Shown here: piece after piece, positions 7,696 to 17,359 of the stretch
Layout of the letters: each line of letters begins with the position of its first letter
Numbering within the stretch: the first letter of the stretch is position 1
Assembly (NCBI GenBank): GCA_005877815.1
Contig: VBOG01000025.1
Span: 1-33,286 of the forward strand
Origin: Nitrospirota bacterium
Lineage (GTDB): Bacteria; Nitrospirota; Nitrospiria; Nitrospirales; NS-4
Length of the DNA: 33,286 nt
Reading direction: 5' to 3'
Translations under genes and position numbers: made by a program
Notes under the pieces: model-generated
Database searches by the model: none
Told to the model about the DNA's origin: nothing
Seen by the model: only the letters and a program-made list of their open reading frames with translations

Positions 7696-9066
7696 CTATT
7701 TCTTCCGCACCTGAATGCCGTGTACGTCGGCCTTTTCTTTCTTCACCATCTTCTCGTCCTTATCCTTCTCCTCCACCATGCGGGTGATGGGAGCGACGGC
7801 GACGAGCTTGCCCGACCGGCCGCTGCCCTCGACCTTGACGACCCCGACGTCCGGCGTGCTGCCGACGGCATTGTTCACGTCTTTGTTGTTGCCGGTCAAT
7901 GGGGCCGGCCCGCGCAGCGCGATGAACACATAGCTTCCATCGGGTGCGGCGTCCATGAGGTCGGGAGCTGGGTCCTTGCTGATGTCGCCGGACAGTCGAA
8001 TCGTGCCCACGGGGATGTTGCCGTTTGACGTGTCATACACGTCGATCAGGTTGAGATGACGATCGCCCGACCAGAGATATTTATTGTTGATCGCGACCAT
8101 CCCGTGTGAATCGCCGCCGTCCCGTCCTCCAATACGCGTCGGCTGGCTCAGTTGCGGAAGCGATCCGGCATCGAACGCGTAGACGTCATGGTTTAAGGCT
8201 GTTGTCGGCCATCCACCACCGGAGTTCAGGTACATGGTGGAACCGATCTGCACGCCGCCGCAACCGGCTGGATGCAGGGCATCCGGGGACAGCGTGCCGC
8301 GCAGGAACATCGGCGTGGAATTGATCTCGAACACAGCCAACCCTCCGCCGCGCGGCGTGACGAAGACATATTGGCTGCCGTTGTCCGTGATCGGGCAGAT
8401 CGGTGCGGCATCCGGCAGGATGGGTTCCATGGCGCCCAAGCCGATCACGTCGCCGTCGGGCCTGATGGTGAATTTCTTGTTGGCGTAATCCGTCCAGATG
8501 CGGACCAACTTCTTCTCGGCGATATTGGCGCCGATCGCCAGCTTCATGTTCGCGGTCGGCCATGCGGCATGCGCGTTCTTGCCCAGGCTCACGCAGCCGA
8601 TGGGCGCGCGCGATGCGGCGTCGATGAACACGACGTGGCCGCTGGCGACGTACGAAAGGATGCCGTATTTGCCGTCCTTGGTGAAGAAGATCATGTGCGG
8701 CCTTTTCGGAAACCCGCCGCCGGCGTCTTTACATGCCTCGTTGAATTTATCGCCCAGCTCCACCGTTTCTGCCTTCGCAGACTTGGCGTCGGCCGCGAGT
8801 GCGGCGCCGTCATAAATATAGAGTGTGCCGCCGCCATCCTTCGAGCTGTCCGACTGATCGATTGCCCAGACCTCGTATCCGCCGCCTGAAGGTGCGGGCG
8901 TGGCTGGTGCTGGAGCCGCCGGTGCGGGGGGCGCACTGGGCGAGGGAGCGGGCACCGGAGGCTTCGCTGGAGGAGTTGTTTGCTGGGCCAGGACAGACCC
9001 ATCACCGAGCCCTAAAAGGGCGATGAGAGGGAAAAACCAAATCAGAAATCGAAGCCGTTGAGTCAT
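7696..9066 (-). CDS. secreted beta-propeller protein
   Basis: The 456-residue protein has a signal peptide (about 1-29, ending VLAQQ). A Pro/Ala-rich low-complexity linker (about 30-62) follows, then a domain of repeated short beta-blades (for example VWAIDQSDSS, GKYGILSYVASGHVVFIDAAS and GSYVFIALRGP) typical of YVTN/cytochrome-D1-like seven-bladed propellers. Several blades carry GH, HP and DSHG motifs that could place His residues near the central channel, but no cofactor site is certain. The start at 9066 is chosen over the ATG at 9072 because AGGAGG lies eight bases before it. A strong promoter lies about 95 bases upstream. It probably acts in the periplasm as a binding or redox-partner protein; enzymatic activity cannot be claimed. 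Confidence -1.
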   Translation of the reverse strand: MTQRLRFLIWFFPLIALLGLGDGSVLAQQTTPPAKPPVPAPSPSAPPAPAAPAPATPAPSGGGYEVWAIDQSDSSKDGGGTLYIYDGAALAADAKSAKAETVELGDKFNEACKDAGGGFPKRPHMIFFTKDGKYGILSYVASGHVVFIDAASRAPIGCVSLGKNAHAAWPTANMKLAIGANIAEKKLVRIWTDYANKKFTIRPDGDVIGLGAMEPILPDAAPICPITDNGSQYVFVTPRGGGLAVFEINSTPMFLRGTLSPDALHPAGCGGVQIGSTMYLNSGGGWPTTALNHDVYAFDAGSLPQLSQPTRIGGRDGGDSHGMVAINNKYLWSGDRHLNLIDVYDTSNGNIPVGTIRLSGDISKDPAPDLMDAAPDGSYVFIALRGPAPLTGNNKDVNNAVGSTPDVGVVKVEGSGRSGKLVAVAPITRMVEEKDKDEKMVKKEKADVHGIQVRKK

Positions 9067-9168
9067 TGTCATGACCTCCTTGTCGAGTTCAACGAAATGG
9101 ATGCTGTGCAAATGAGTTGTTGTGCCCCATGGCAGATCCGCTTCCGGAGGCAGCCCTAAGGGGTGTGT

Positions 9169-9197
9169 ATCATAGTGGGGCGTTCGAACAGTGTCAA
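9169..9197 (-). promoter_or_regulatory. strong sigma-70-type promoter
   Basis: On the minus strand TTGACA (9197-9192) is separated by exactly 17 bases from TATGAT (9174-9169). This is the best housekeeping promoter in the window. It drives the secreted propeller gene, with a leader of about 95 bases that includes a proper AGGAGG. Confidence -1.
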
Positions 9198-9219
9198 CGC
9201 TGGAATTTGGGCGGCGAGT

Positions 9220-9636
9220 CTAGGGTTGCGAGGGTGAGCGGACCACGATTTCACCGCGCATGAGGTGTCCCGGGAGGTCGCAGAAATACGAATACGTGCC
9301 GGGCGTGTTGGGTGTAAACCGCATTTCTGCTTTTCCGTGAGGGGGGATCAAGACGCGCGCAAACCCAGTGTCGTTGAATTCAGGCGCGCCGTTCCCCGTG
9401 ACCTGCACATTGATGCCCTGAAACAGCAGGAGGGGAACAAAGGCATGAAGGTCCTCGTCCTCATTGCGCACGATCAGACTGACAAGCCGGCCGGCATCCA
9501 ACGACAGAAGCGACGGGGTGAAGGCCCGTTTGCTGGCAATGATCTCATATGACGCCGGGGTGGCCGGCATGGTCATGGTCGCGAGGCCTAGCAGACCAGC
9601 GATGGCAGCGAGGCGGGGAAGCGCGGTCCCGATCAT
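9220..9636 (-). CDS. periplasmic cupredoxin (type 1 copper protein)
   Basis: The 138-residue protein has a signal peptide (about 1-28). Its cupredoxin fold carries all four type 1 copper ligands: His64, Cys119, His124 and Met126 (C-x4-H-x-M). It should carry single electrons or store copper in the periplasm. Its ATG directly abuts the der stop codon (TAAATG), so it is in der's transcript, an odd partner for a ribosome-assembly GTPase. A second cupredoxin with the same ligand spacing is at 22254-22682. Confidence -1.
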   Translation of the reverse strand: MIGTALPRLAAIAGLLGLATMTMPATPASYEIIASKRAFTPSLLSLDAGRLVSLIVRNEDEDLHAFVPLLLFQGINVQVTGNGAPEFNDTGFARVLIPPHGKAEMRFTPNTPGTYSYFCDLPGHLMRGEIVVRSPSQP

Positions 9637-10938
9637 TTATTTTGCTTTTGCAAAGATTCGGATCGGCGTGCCGATCAGACCGAATTCCTCGCGGATACTG
9701 TTCTCGAGATAGCGTCGATAGGGATCGCCCACGTCCTCCGCATGCTTGCAAAACAACACGAAGGTCGGCGGCTTGACGGCGACCTGCGTGATGTAGGCGG
9801 ACTTCACCGGTTTGCCCTTTCGGATGGGCAACGGGTTGGTGTCGATCGCTTTCTGAAAGAACCGGTTGAGCTGTCCGGTCGGAATGCGCGTCGTGAAAGA
9901 TTCCAGCGCGCGGTCAATCAACGGGAATATTTTTGTCACCGTTTTGTGTTGCAGTGCCGATCCGAATAGGACGGGCGCCCATGTGAGAAAGGAAAAACGC
10001 CGGTCGATCTCTGACTTATAGCGGGCCTTGGCCCCTTCATCGTGCTCCCGAAGATCCCACTTGTTCACTAGGAGGACACACGCGCGTCCGCCCCGCAGGC
10101 CCAATCCGACGATCTTCGTATCCTGCTCGGTGACGCCTTCCACGCCGTCCAAAATCAGCACGGCCAAATCGGCGCGTCCCAAACTGCGCATGGCCCTGGC
10201 CACGCTGAAACGCTCGACACCCGGATCAATCTTGCCACGTCGCCGGATCCCGGCCGTGTCTATGAAGAGATACTCCGCCTGTTTATGGCGGACGAGCGTA
10301 TCAATGGAGTCGCGGGTCGTGCCTGGAACATCGCTGACCACTAGGCGCGTTTCCCCCAGGAGCGTGTTGATGAATGTGGATTTGCCCACGTTCGGGCGGC
10401 CCACCACCGCGATTTTCGGGATGTCGGACGGCGCGACTTCGGTCTCCGAAGACATCAGCGGGTAGAGCGCATCCAGCAGGTCTGCTACGCCATCGCCATG
10501 TTCCGCGGAAAGCGGATAGAGTTCCTCGATGCCGAGTGAATAGAAGTCCGCGACCAACGGGTCGGACTTGGGGGTATCGATCTTATTGATGGCGACGAAC
10601 ATGGGTTTGGCGGCTTTTCGAAGGAGTCCCATCACTTCCAAGTCCGTTGACGTGACGCCTTCGCGCCCGTCCAGGAGAAAAATCAGCGCATCCGCTTCGG
10701 CAATCGCCATGCGCGACTGCTCGCGGATCAGTTCCAGCATGCGATCGCCTGCGGACGGAATCAGCCCGCCGGTATCGATCAGCCGGAACTGTCGCCCGCG
10801 GCACTCGGCCTCTGCGGCATGTCGGTCGCGCGTGACGCCGGGCGTATCCTGAACAATGGCCTGACGGCGACCGAGGATGCGATTGAACAGGGTGGATTTA
10901 CCCACGTTCGGGCGGCCGATGATGGCGACAGTCAACAT
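9637..10938 (-). CDS. der: ribosome assembly GTPase Der (EngA)
   Basis: The 433-residue protein has two tandem GTPase domains, each with a perfect P-loop GRPNVGKS (8-15 and 180-187). It has DTPGVTR and DVPGTTR switch segments, NKID and NKWD base-recognition motifs, and a C-terminal KH-like domain (about 350-433). The length and order are those of Der, which is essential for 50S subunit maturation. A purine-rich stretch shortly before the ATG serves as the ribosome binding site. It is divergent from yrfG. Confidence -1.
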   Translation of the reverse strand: MLTVAIIGRPNVGKSTLFNRILGRRQAIVQDTPGVTRDRHAAEAECRGRQFRLIDTGGLIPSAGDRMLELIREQSRMAIAEADALIFLLDGREGVTSTDLEVMGLLRKAAKPMFVAINKIDTPKSDPLVADFYSLGIEELYPLSAEHGDGVADLLDALYPLMSSETEVAPSDIPKIAVVGRPNVGKSTFINTLLGETRLVVSDVPGTTRDSIDTLVRHKQAEYLFIDTAGIRRRGKIDPGVERFSVARAMRSLGRADLAVLILDGVEGVTEQDTKIVGLGLRGGRACVLLVNKWDLREHDEGAKARYKSEIDRRFSFLTWAPVLFGSALQHKTVTKIFPLIDRALESFTTRIPTGQLNRFFQKAIDTNPLPIRKGKPVKSAYITQVAVKPPTFVLFCKHAEDVGDPYRRYLENSIREEFGLIGTPIRIFAKAK

Positions 10939-10965
10939 TACACCTCTCTCTCACCCTCCCGCCCC

Positions 10966-11018
10966 GGAGGCGGTGGACGCCTCCTGTTGCCCGTGGCCCA
11001 AGCGCGCCAAGACGCGCT
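10966..11018. other. two hairpins in the der-yrfG divergent gap
   Basis: GGAGGCG/CGCCTCC (10966-10972 and 10978-10984, five-base loop) and AGCGCG/CGCGCT (11001-11006 and 11013-11018, six-base loop) are perfect inverted repeats side by side. On the der side they would be in the 5' leader. They are possible leader structures or operators; no regulator is indicated. Confidence -1.
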
Positions 11019-11072
11019 CCTTCCGTAAAGTCACGCTAGCATGCGACGAATCGTTTTGACAATGATCCGCGT

Positions 11073-11100
11073 GTTACATGTCGCGGGCTCACTGTATAAT
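11073..11100 (+). promoter_or_regulatory. promoter of yrfG with -10 box against the start codon
   Basis: A perfect TATAAT (11095-11100) lies six bases before the ATG at 11107. GTTACA (11073-11078, four of six matches) is at a 16-base spacing. A perfect TTGACA at 11056-11061 is too far away (33 bases) to pair with this -10. Transcription should begin at the A of the start codon. Confidence -1.
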
Positions 11101-11106
11101 GACGCG

Positions 11107-11754
11107 ATGGATTGGAAGGGCATCGACACCATTCTGCTCGACCTGGACGGTACGCTCCTGGACAGGGCATTCGACGATCACTTCTATTTCAACGTCCTGC
11201 CGGAACATTATGCCTTGGCAAGAGGCCTCTCCATGGAGGAGGCGCGTGAACGGCTGACAGGCCTCTATCGCGCGGTCGAAGGCGAATTGGACTGGACCGA
11301 TATTGATTATTGGTCGCGCACGCTGGGGCTGGATGTCCCGGCCCTCAAAGCCTCGGTTCGCCATCGCATTGCGCCCCATCCGGACGCCTTGCTGTTTCTC
11401 GGCTATCTGCAGCAGCGCCACATGCGCGTGCATCTTGTGACCAATGCGCACCCGAAATCATTGGCCATCAAGATGGAGAAAACCGGTGTGGACAAATACC
11501 TGGACCGGATCGTCACGGCCTTTGACGTCGGCTGTCTCAAATCACGCCGGGAGTACTGGACCAATTCGCAGGCCATTCTTGGATTCGACCCCGTCACAAC
11601 GCTGTATGTGGATGATGACGAAGCCGCGCTATCCGCCGCCGACATGTTCGGAATCCGGCATCTCTATCTTCGGTCCAAGCCCAGCTCCGCCTCGCCGGCG
11701 CACGCGTCGGCCGTCTACCGGTCGATCGAAACGTTTCACCCGCTGATGAAATAG
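11107..11754 (+). CDS. yrfG: GMP/IMP nucleotidase of the HAD superfamily (YrfG type)
   Basis: This 215-residue haloacid-dehalogenase-type phosphatase closely follows the pattern of E. coli YrfG, a purine nucleotidase active on GMP and IMP. Motif I is LLDLDGTLLD with the nucleophile Asp near residue 12; the family-typical FDDHF and DIDYWS segments follow. Motif II is LVTNAHP, a Lys lies in KSRREYW, and motif IV is YVDDDEAAL. The frame is open upstream to 11041, but the start at 11107 fits the family N-terminus (MDWKGIDTILLDLDG) and the promoter position. No Shine-Dalgarno is present, consistent with a leaderless mRNA. The role is likely nucleotide-pool balance; pyrE and pyrF are also in the window but in separate transcripts. 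Confidence -1.
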   Translation: MDWKGIDTILLDLDGTLLDRAFDDHFYFNVLPEHYALARGLSMEEARERLTGLYRAVEGELDWTDIDYWSRTLGLDVPALKASVRHRIAPHPDALLFLGYLQQRHMRVHLVTNAHPKSLAIKMEKTGVDKYLDRIVTAFDVGCLKSRREYWTNSQAILGFDPVTTLYVDDDEAALSAADMFGIRHLYLRSKPSSASPAHASAVYRSIETFHPLMK

Positions 11755-13476
11755 TTACGGCAAGTCCATTCCGCGCTCTTGCTCTTCGACGTGGGCGCCG
11801 TATGGCGGGAGTGTCGTCAGTCTGGGATCGTCCACGGCGCCGCCGATGGTGAAGTGATACAGAGACTGAAAGTCGGTGCCTTTGAATCCGAACACTTGAT
11901 GCACCGGATCGTCGAAGAAGCAGCCGATGCCAGTCGCCCGCACGCCGGCGGCTTCCGCCTCGAGATAGAGCACCTGTCCGATCAGCCCTGTTTCCCAGAA
12001 TAGCCGCCGGTAGAACCAGGCTCCGCGGTCGCGGAGCGCAGGCTCAAATTCCGCAACCATGCCTAACGAAAAGGCCCCATCTCCGGCGATGCCTTGATGG
12101 CAACTCACCTGAGTCGCCAGCTTTCGCGCATCTCCCTCTTGCAAGAGATAGAGTGGAAGTGCTTCCGGACAGCCCGGCGGCCGGGTCCATGAGAACTCTG
12201 GATGCATAGCATTTTTTAGCAGATCGAGCTTTGCAGGATCTCTGACGAGCACATAGAGGCCAGGCGGACTGCCGTCGACCCGATGGACGAAGAGGCAAAG
12301 GTGAATCGTCGGCGCCCAGGGAACTGTGTCCCAGGGCGTTGGTCGGCCGAGAAGCGAACGATCCGTTTCGGGCATGACACGCGAAAGCATACCGAAAAAG
12401 GTCGCAACCGAAATAGCGGTCTTGCCGTCGAAATCCACCGCGCTGCGCCGACGATGAATAATCTCGCCGGCCGACACAGGGCCCCTGTCTGCAAGATCAG
12501 TCGAGAAGCGCGGAACGGACGCACTTAGCACCCGCATCGTCTCCGTTGTGGTTTTCCACGAGGCGGCGGCGACGGCCGGAATGATGTCCCATGCCACGGG
12601 ATTCTCCACGCTCAAACGATTTGCCTTTCCATGCCAGGCTCCGGAAAGCGGTGCCATGGCCGACGGATCCAGATGGAGCGGGATGTTCGGCGTGATGGAG
12701 CTGTCGTATGGCCAGATGACAGCAAGCATCTCCGGATCCTCCCGTTCGGCGCTTTCATAATCCTCCGTTCGGTTGAGCCCGAGCAGTGTCTCGATCGTAT
12801 CGTCCGAAGTCCCGTGCAAGACCATCATCCTCCAACCCAATGCCGCGGCCGCGATGCGGAGCGCGCCGATCGCGTGTCCCGCATCATGCTGACAGTACCT
12901 GAACGCGCGCTCGCCGTACTTCCATGCTTCCCGCCAGTAGATCGAGGAAAGACCAACCAGGAAACTGTGAGGCGGGAAGTCCTTCATCAGCTCTGTAAAG
13001 CGATCAGGGGGGCAATCCATCCGCCGCTCTAGCGCATGCTCTTTCGGCGCGTAATGATAAAGTCCCGGTACGGACGCCAATTCGGGAAGCGCATCAATGA
13101 AGAGATAGCCCTCGGTCGGATGGAGATTGCCGCTCGAAGGGTTCGCACGCAACGCCCATTTCGATGCGCCTGCCTGCTTCCATGCGGTCAGGGCCAGTGA
13201 ATATTCGAAGAAGCGTGAGATGGCATGCAGCGACATGGGAGCCGGAGGGATGCTCCCCGGATCGTACAATGCACGGTAGGGCGGCGAGACCGGGCTCTGC
13301 TCCAGCGCCAAGATCGGCAGGGAGATGAGGGGCGCGCCGTCATAGCGACGAAAGGGATTTGGTTGATTATCCCAATCGAGATATCCCAGGGCGCGAGCAT
13401 AACGAAACAGATGATGCTTCGTCTCCTCGTGATACCGCAGCACCATGTCGAGATGCTTTTGATCAACCGCGTCCAT
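11755..13476 (-). CDS. SagB-type dehydrogenase with two nitroreductase-fold domains
   Basis: The 573-residue protein has the N-terminal signature of the SagB/ThcOx-like group (YHEETKHHLFRYAR, then GYLDWDNQPNPFRRYDGA). The first nitroreductase-fold half (about 90-290) contains RANPSSGNLHPTEGYL, the usual FMN-binding segment. The second half (about 330-565) has RRRSAVDFDG, the typical RRSxRxF-like start, and ends near GFKGTDFQSLYHFTIGG. Members are flavin-dependent oxidoreductases. SagB proteins in toxin clusters oxidise azolines, but no YcaO or precursor-peptide gene is seen here, so the substrate is unknown. The frame stays open to 13626; the start at 13476 fits the family. A TAAGAT (13487-13482) lies five bases upstream and no Shine-Dalgarno is present, so this mRNA too may be leaderless. 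Confidence -1.
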   Translation of the reverse strand: MDAVDQKHLDMVLRYHEETKHHLFRYARALGYLDWDNQPNPFRRYDGAPLISLPILALEQSPVSPPYRALYDPGSIPPAPMSLHAISRFFEYSLALTAWKQAGASKWALRANPSSGNLHPTEGYLFIDALPELASVPGLYHYAPKEHALERRMDCPPDRFTELMKDFPPHSFLVGLSSIYWREAWKYGERAFRYCQHDAGHAIGALRIAAAALGWRMMVLHGTSDDTIETLLGLNRTEDYESAEREDPEMLAVIWPYDSSITPNIPLHLDPSAMAPLSGAWHGKANRLSVENPVAWDIIPAVAAASWKTTTETMRVLSASVPRFSTDLADRGPVSAGEIIHRRRSAVDFDGKTAISVATFFGMLSRVMPETDRSLLGRPTPWDTVPWAPTIHLCLFVHRVDGSPPGLYVLVRDPAKLDLLKNAMHPEFSWTRPPGCPEALPLYLLQEGDARKLATQVSCHQGIAGDGAFSLGMVAEFEPALRDRGAWFYRRLFWETGLIGQVLYLEAEAAGVRATGIGCFFDDPVHQVFGFKGTDFQSLYHFTIGGAVDDPRLTTLPPYGAHVEEQERGMDLP

Positions 13477-13559
13477 GACGTATCTTAGCGTGAATGGCCG
13501 CGAAGATGTGAGAGGCCGGCTTGACTGGCGGCTGTCCGCGTGATACTGACTCCCGTCGC

Positions 13560-14135
13560 ATGAGCAAGCAGGACCTCGCCAAAGCCATCCTCGACACCGG
13601 CTCTTTCCACTGGGCCGCGGCACCACGTTTCACCTTGGCATCCGGTCGCGTCAGCGAGTACTACGTCAACTGCAAGCAAATCCTTTCTTATCCTCGGTAC
13701 CGCCGCATTCTGGCGGAACTGATTGCCGACCAGTTGAAGACGACGGACGTTCAAGCGTTGGGCGGCATGGAGATCGGGGCGATTCCGATCGCGACCGCCG
13801 TGTCGGATTTTGTGTATGGCCTGACGGGACGGGAACTCCGGACCTTCGTGGTCCGGAAGAAGCCCAAGGACCATGGCATGAAGCATGCCGTGGAAGGAGC
13901 GTTTCAGTCCGGCGACCGGGTGCTGATCCTCGATGACGTGCTGACGACGGGACAAGCCACGATTGATGCGATCACGCAGGCCCGTGCGGCCGGTTTGGAC
14001 GTGCGGCAAGCCTTGGTGATTGTAGATCGTCAGGAGGAGGGCGGTCGTCAGCGGGTGGAAGCCCTCGGTATTCCGCTCACCAGTCTCCTGACGCTGCAGG
14101 ATCTCAAGGACCTTCGAGGGAAGCCGGGGGAATAA
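13560..14135 (+). CDS. pyrE: orotate phosphoribosyltransferase
   Basis: The 191-residue enzyme of pyrimidine synthesis joins orotate to PRPP to make OMP. The PRPP-binding motif VLILDDVLTTGQA (121-133) and the catalytic-loop Lys cluster RKKPKDHG (99-106) are intact, as is the SGRVSEYYVNCK segment. The frame opens at 13521, but the ATG at 13560 fits the family N-terminus. There is no Shine-Dalgarno. TTGACT (13521-13526) and GATACT (13542-13547, 15-base spacing) form a possible promoter that would leave a leader of only about six bases. It is divergent from the SagB-like gene. Confidence -1.
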   Translation: MSKQDLAKAILDTGSFHWAAAPRFTLASGRVSEYYVNCKQILSYPRYRRILAELIADQLKTTDVQALGGMEIGAIPIATAVSDFVYGLTGRELRTFVVRKKPKDHGMKHAVEGAFQSGDRVLILDDVLTTGQATIDAITQARAAGLDVRQALVIVDRQEEGGRQRVEALGIPLTSLLTLQDLKDLRGKPGE

Positions 14136-14150
14136 GCCTTCGCTCGCTGG

Positions 14151-14465
14151 TCACTCAGCACATTCCACGACGGTGTAACTTTCTTTTTCCGATTCCACCG
14201 TCACTTTAAAATGCCGCTTCAAGAAGGGGTGTTTCTCGAAACGCGCTCTTTTTAAGATGTCCCCCGCTGGCGGGGCCTGTATCGTGATTTTTTGTTGCTT
14301 GTTCTTGTCGGGACGCGACGTCACGACAAAGCGTTTTGCTTGTGGGGGAGAAAAACACAGTTTCGTGCCAACTGGAAACGTCATGTCCTCTCTGATGGTC
14401 GATGTCACGAAAGGGGGAAACGAGATAAGGATCGCAACCAGGACGATCAAAACGATGTTCAGCAT
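14151..14465 (-). CDS. small membrane-anchored protein of unknown function
   Basis: From the ATG at 14465 the product is 104 residues. It has one hydrophobic N-terminal segment (LNIVLIVLVAILISF, about 2-16) and a basic, Lys-rich remainder containing FPVGTKLCFSPPQAKRFVVT and ending in ESYTVVECAE. GGAG lies 12 bases before this ATG. The frame stays open to 14585, where only TTG or GTG starts exist, so a longer N-terminus with a cytoplasmic stretch is possible. No family is recognised. It is convergent with pyrE (15-base gap). Confidence -1.
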   Translation of the reverse strand: MLNIVLIVLVAILISFPPFVTSTIREDMTFPVGTKLCFSPPQAKRFVVTSRPDKNKQQKITIQAPPAGDILKRARFEKHPFLKRHFKVTVESEKESYTVVECAE

Positions 14466-14605
14466 GCCACCGACGTGCTCCTTTAACCGCGGAATCCAGT
14501 ATAGCCAAAGTGTTTTCGCAGGTCCATGAACCTCAGGGCTGCCCCTATGAGAACGGGAATGCTCGCCTAGTTTCTCCACGATCAATATGTTAAATTCGCG
14601 ATAGT

Positions 14606-17359
14606 GTGAATCGTACCTACGAACACAGCTCGATCGAAGCCAAATGGCAACAGCGTTGGGCCTCGCAGCGTATCTTTCGCGTTGCTGAGGACCGCTCGCT
14701 TCCCAAATACTATTGCCTGGAGATGTTTCCGTATCCGTCGGGCCGCATCCACATGGGGCATGTCCGGGTCTATGCGATCGGCGATGTCATCGCCCGTTTC
14801 AAGACGATGCGCGGCCACGACGTCCTCCATCCGATGGGCTGGGACGCGTTTGGCCTTCCCGCCGAGAACGCAGCTATTGAAAAGGGCGTCCATCCGGCGC
14901 AGTGGACGCGCGACAATATCGCGTATATGCGCAATCAGCTCCAGCGTTTGGGACTCTCCTATGATTGGACCAGGGAAGTGACCACGTGCGAGCCGGATTA
15001 TTACCGGTGGAACCAGTGGTTGTTTCTGAAGTTTTTTGACAAGGGCCTGGCCTACAAGAAGCGTTCCGCAGTGAACTGGTGTCCGAGTTGCGAGACCGTG
15101 CTGGCCGATGAGCAGGTGGAGGACGGCCGCTGCTGGCGGTGCGATTCTGTGGTCATCCAAAAAGAGCTGGATCAATGGTTCTTTCGCATCACCGAGTATG
15201 CCGAGGAACTGCTCAGTGGCTGCGACCGCCTGACGGCGTGGCCGGCGCGCGTCTTGACCATGCAGCGGAACTGGATCGGAAAGAGTGTCGGCGTGGAGGT
15301 GGATTTTCCGCTGGCCGAGCCCTTGCCGGATTTACCGTCTGTCCGCATCTTTACCACCCGTCAGGACACCATCTTCGGGGCTACCTTCATGAGCCTTGCG
15401 CCCGAGTCGCCGCTGGTGGAACGGGTGATCTGGGGGCGGCCGCAAGCGTCCGCGGTGCGGGAGTTCGTGGCGCGTGTCTCGCGGCAGGAGAAGGCCATTC
15501 GGACAGCCGCGGATCGCGAAAAAGAAGGCGTGTTCACGGGAGCGTTTGCGATCAACCCCTTCACCAAGACGCGTATTCCAATCTGGGTGGCGAACTTCGT
15601 GCTGTACGAATACGGGACAGGAGCCATCATGGCAGTTCCCGGCCACGACCAGCGCGATTTCGACTTCGCCAGGAAGTACGGCATTCCTGTGCGGCTCGTT
15701 ATCCAAAACCCGGAAGGCACGCTGAATGGTGAGCGTCTGCAAATGGCGTATGAGGAACAGGACGCGGGGGGCACACTGGTGAACTCGGACGCGTTCTCCG
15801 GTCTGTCGATAGAAGAAGCCAAAAAACGTATTGCGGCGTTTGTTGAAGGTCAGCGTCTCGGACGGCAGACCGTGAACTACCGGCTCCGGGACTGGGGCGT
15901 GTCACGCCAACGCTATTGGGGAACACCCATTCCTATCATTTATTGCGACGCGTGCGGCACAGTGCCTGTGCCGGAGGCCGATCTTCCGGTCATGCTGCCC
16001 AAGGAGGTTCCCTTTTCCGGCAAGGGGGCTTCCCCATTGGCGCAGGTGAAGGACTTCGTCGAAGTGAAATGTCCCAAATGCAAAGGTGCGGCTCGACGGG
16101 AGACGGACACGATGGACACGTTCGTAGACTCGTCCTGGTATTTTCTGCGGTATTGTTCGCCGCATGAAGAGACGCGTCCCGTGGATCCTGGCAAAGCCGA
16201 CTACTGGATGGCGGTGGACCAATACGTCGGCGGTATTGAGCACGCAGTCCTGCACTTGCTGTATGCCCGTTTCTTCACGAAGGCCGTGCGGGACCTGGGC
16301 CTGATCAAGGTGGACGAACCTTTTACGAGTTTGTTGACGCAGGGGATGGTGACCAAGGAGACGTATCGCTGCGAGACGCATGGTTGGCTGTCCCCCGGTG
16401 AAATGGTGGGGTCCGACAAGGAGGGGTGGCGGTGCGCGAAGTGTCAGGCTATGGAGATCCGCACGCCGGTCGTGAAGGGCCGCGTAGAGAAGATGTCGAA
16501 GTCGAAGAAGAACATCGTGGATCCCGAGCATCTCATCGCCACCTATGGCGCCGACACGGCCCGCCTGTTTTCCCTCTTTGCGGCGCCGCCCGAGAAGGAT
16601 TTGGAGTGGAGCGATGCCGGCGTCGAGGGCGCCTATCGCTTTCTCGGTCGAGTGTGGCGGCTGGTCCATGATCTGGCGCCGACTATTAGAACGTCCCTCG
16701 GCCAAGACCTCGGGACTACTGACACGCGTGGCCAAGACCGCGCTGGTACGGATGCGACGAACGCACAAGCCGCAGGCGCTTCGGGGCTCACGCCTGTCGG
16801 TACGGCGCCCGCGGAGTCCGTAGCTGCGAGCTCTCGGGCAAACAGCGTTCCGATAGAGCTGCGCCGGCTCACGCACCGCACCATTAAGAAAGTCACTGAG
16901 GACATCGATCGGGAGTTTCAGTTCAATACCGCGGTCGCCGCGCTGATGGAGTTTGTGAACGGTCTCTATAAATTTGAGATAGATAAAGATGGTGGGAGTG
17001 GGAATGAGGCCGCGCGCGCTGTTCGCGAAGCCGTGGAAGCCCTGCTGATCCTGCTTGCACCATTCGCCCCGCACGTTGCCGAGGAGCTCTGGTCCGAGCT
17101 CGGCCATGCGGAAGGTCTTGCGAGACATCCCTGGCCGGCCTTTGATCCGGCGCTTCTCGTCGAAGACGTCTTGACGATTCCGGTACAGGTCAACGGCAAG
17201 CTCAGAAGCAAAGTGACCGTGCCTTCGGACTGGAGCAAGGAGCAGGTCGTCGCGAAGGCGCAGCAGGACGACAAGGTGATGGAGTGGATGCGGGGGAAAA
17301 CGGTCAAGAACGTGGTGTATGTGGACAAGCGTCTCGTCAATATCGTGGTGGCCGGATGA
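14606..17359 (+). CDS. leuS: leucyl-tRNA synthetase
   Basis: The 917-residue class I synthetase charges tRNA-Leu. The HIGH motif is HMGH at 49-52 and KMSKS is exact at 629-633. The editing CP1 domain (about 220-420) carries the [11 protein letters not shown] segment, and the zinc-ribbon-like Cys pairs WCPSCE/CWRC and CPKCKG are present. The start is GTG without a clear Shine-Dalgarno. An unusual low-complexity Ala/Thr/Gly-rich insertion of about 60 residues (about 692-751) sits between the catalytic core and the anticodon-binding domain. The stop overlaps the lptE start (ATGA). Confidence -1.
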   Translation: MNRTYEHSSIEAKWQQRWASQRIFRVAEDRSLPKYYCLEMFPYPSGRIHMGHVRVYAIGDVIARFKTMRGHDVLHPMGWDAFGLPAENAAIEKGVHPAQWTRDNIAYMRNQLQRLGLSYDWTREVTTCEPDYYRWNQWLFLKFFDKGLAYKKRSAVNWCPSCETVLADEQVEDGRCWRCDSVVIQKELDQWFFRITEYAEELLSGCDRLTAWPARVLTMQRNWIGKSVGVEVDFPLAEPLPDLPSVRIFTTRQDTIFGATFMSLAPESPLVERVIWGRPQASAVREFVARVSRQEKAIRTAADREKEGVFTGAFAINPFTKTRIPIWVANFVLYEYGTGAIMAVPGHDQRDFDFARKYGIPVRLVIQNPEGTLNGERLQMAYEEQDAGGTLVNSDAFSGLSIEEAKKRIAAFVEGQRLGRQTVNYRLRDWGVSRQRYWGTPIPIIYCDACGTVPVPEADLPVMLPKEVPFSGKGASPLAQVKDFVEVKCPKCKGAARRETDTMDTFVDSSWYFLRYCSPHEETRPVDPGKADYWMAVDQYVGGIEHAVLHLLYARFFTKAVRDLGLIKVDEPFTSLLTQGMVTKETYRCETHGWLSPGEMVGSDKEGWRCAKCQAMEIRTPVVKGRVEKMSKSKKNIVDPEHLIATYGADTARLFSLFAAPPEKDLEWSDAGVEGAYRFLGRVWRLVHDLAPTIRTSLGQDLGTTDTRGQDRAGTDATNAQAAGASGLTPVGTAPAESVAASSRANSVPIELRRLTHRTIKKVTEDIDREFQFNTAVAALMEFVNGLYKFEIDKDGGSGNEAARAVREAVEALLILLAPFAPHVAEELWSELGHAEGLARHPWPAFDPALLVEDVLTIPVQVNGKLRSKVTVPSDWSKEQVVAKAQQDDKVMEWMRGKTVKNVVYVDKRLVNIVVAG

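Noticed and set aside
11056..11100. TTGACA at 11056-11061 paired with TATAAT at 11095-11100
   Set aside because: The spacing of 33 bases is far too long for one promoter.
15902..17128. A 408-residue minus-strand ORF within leuS
   Set aside because: It is a long GC-driven shadow frame opposite a clearly identified gene, with no domain features.
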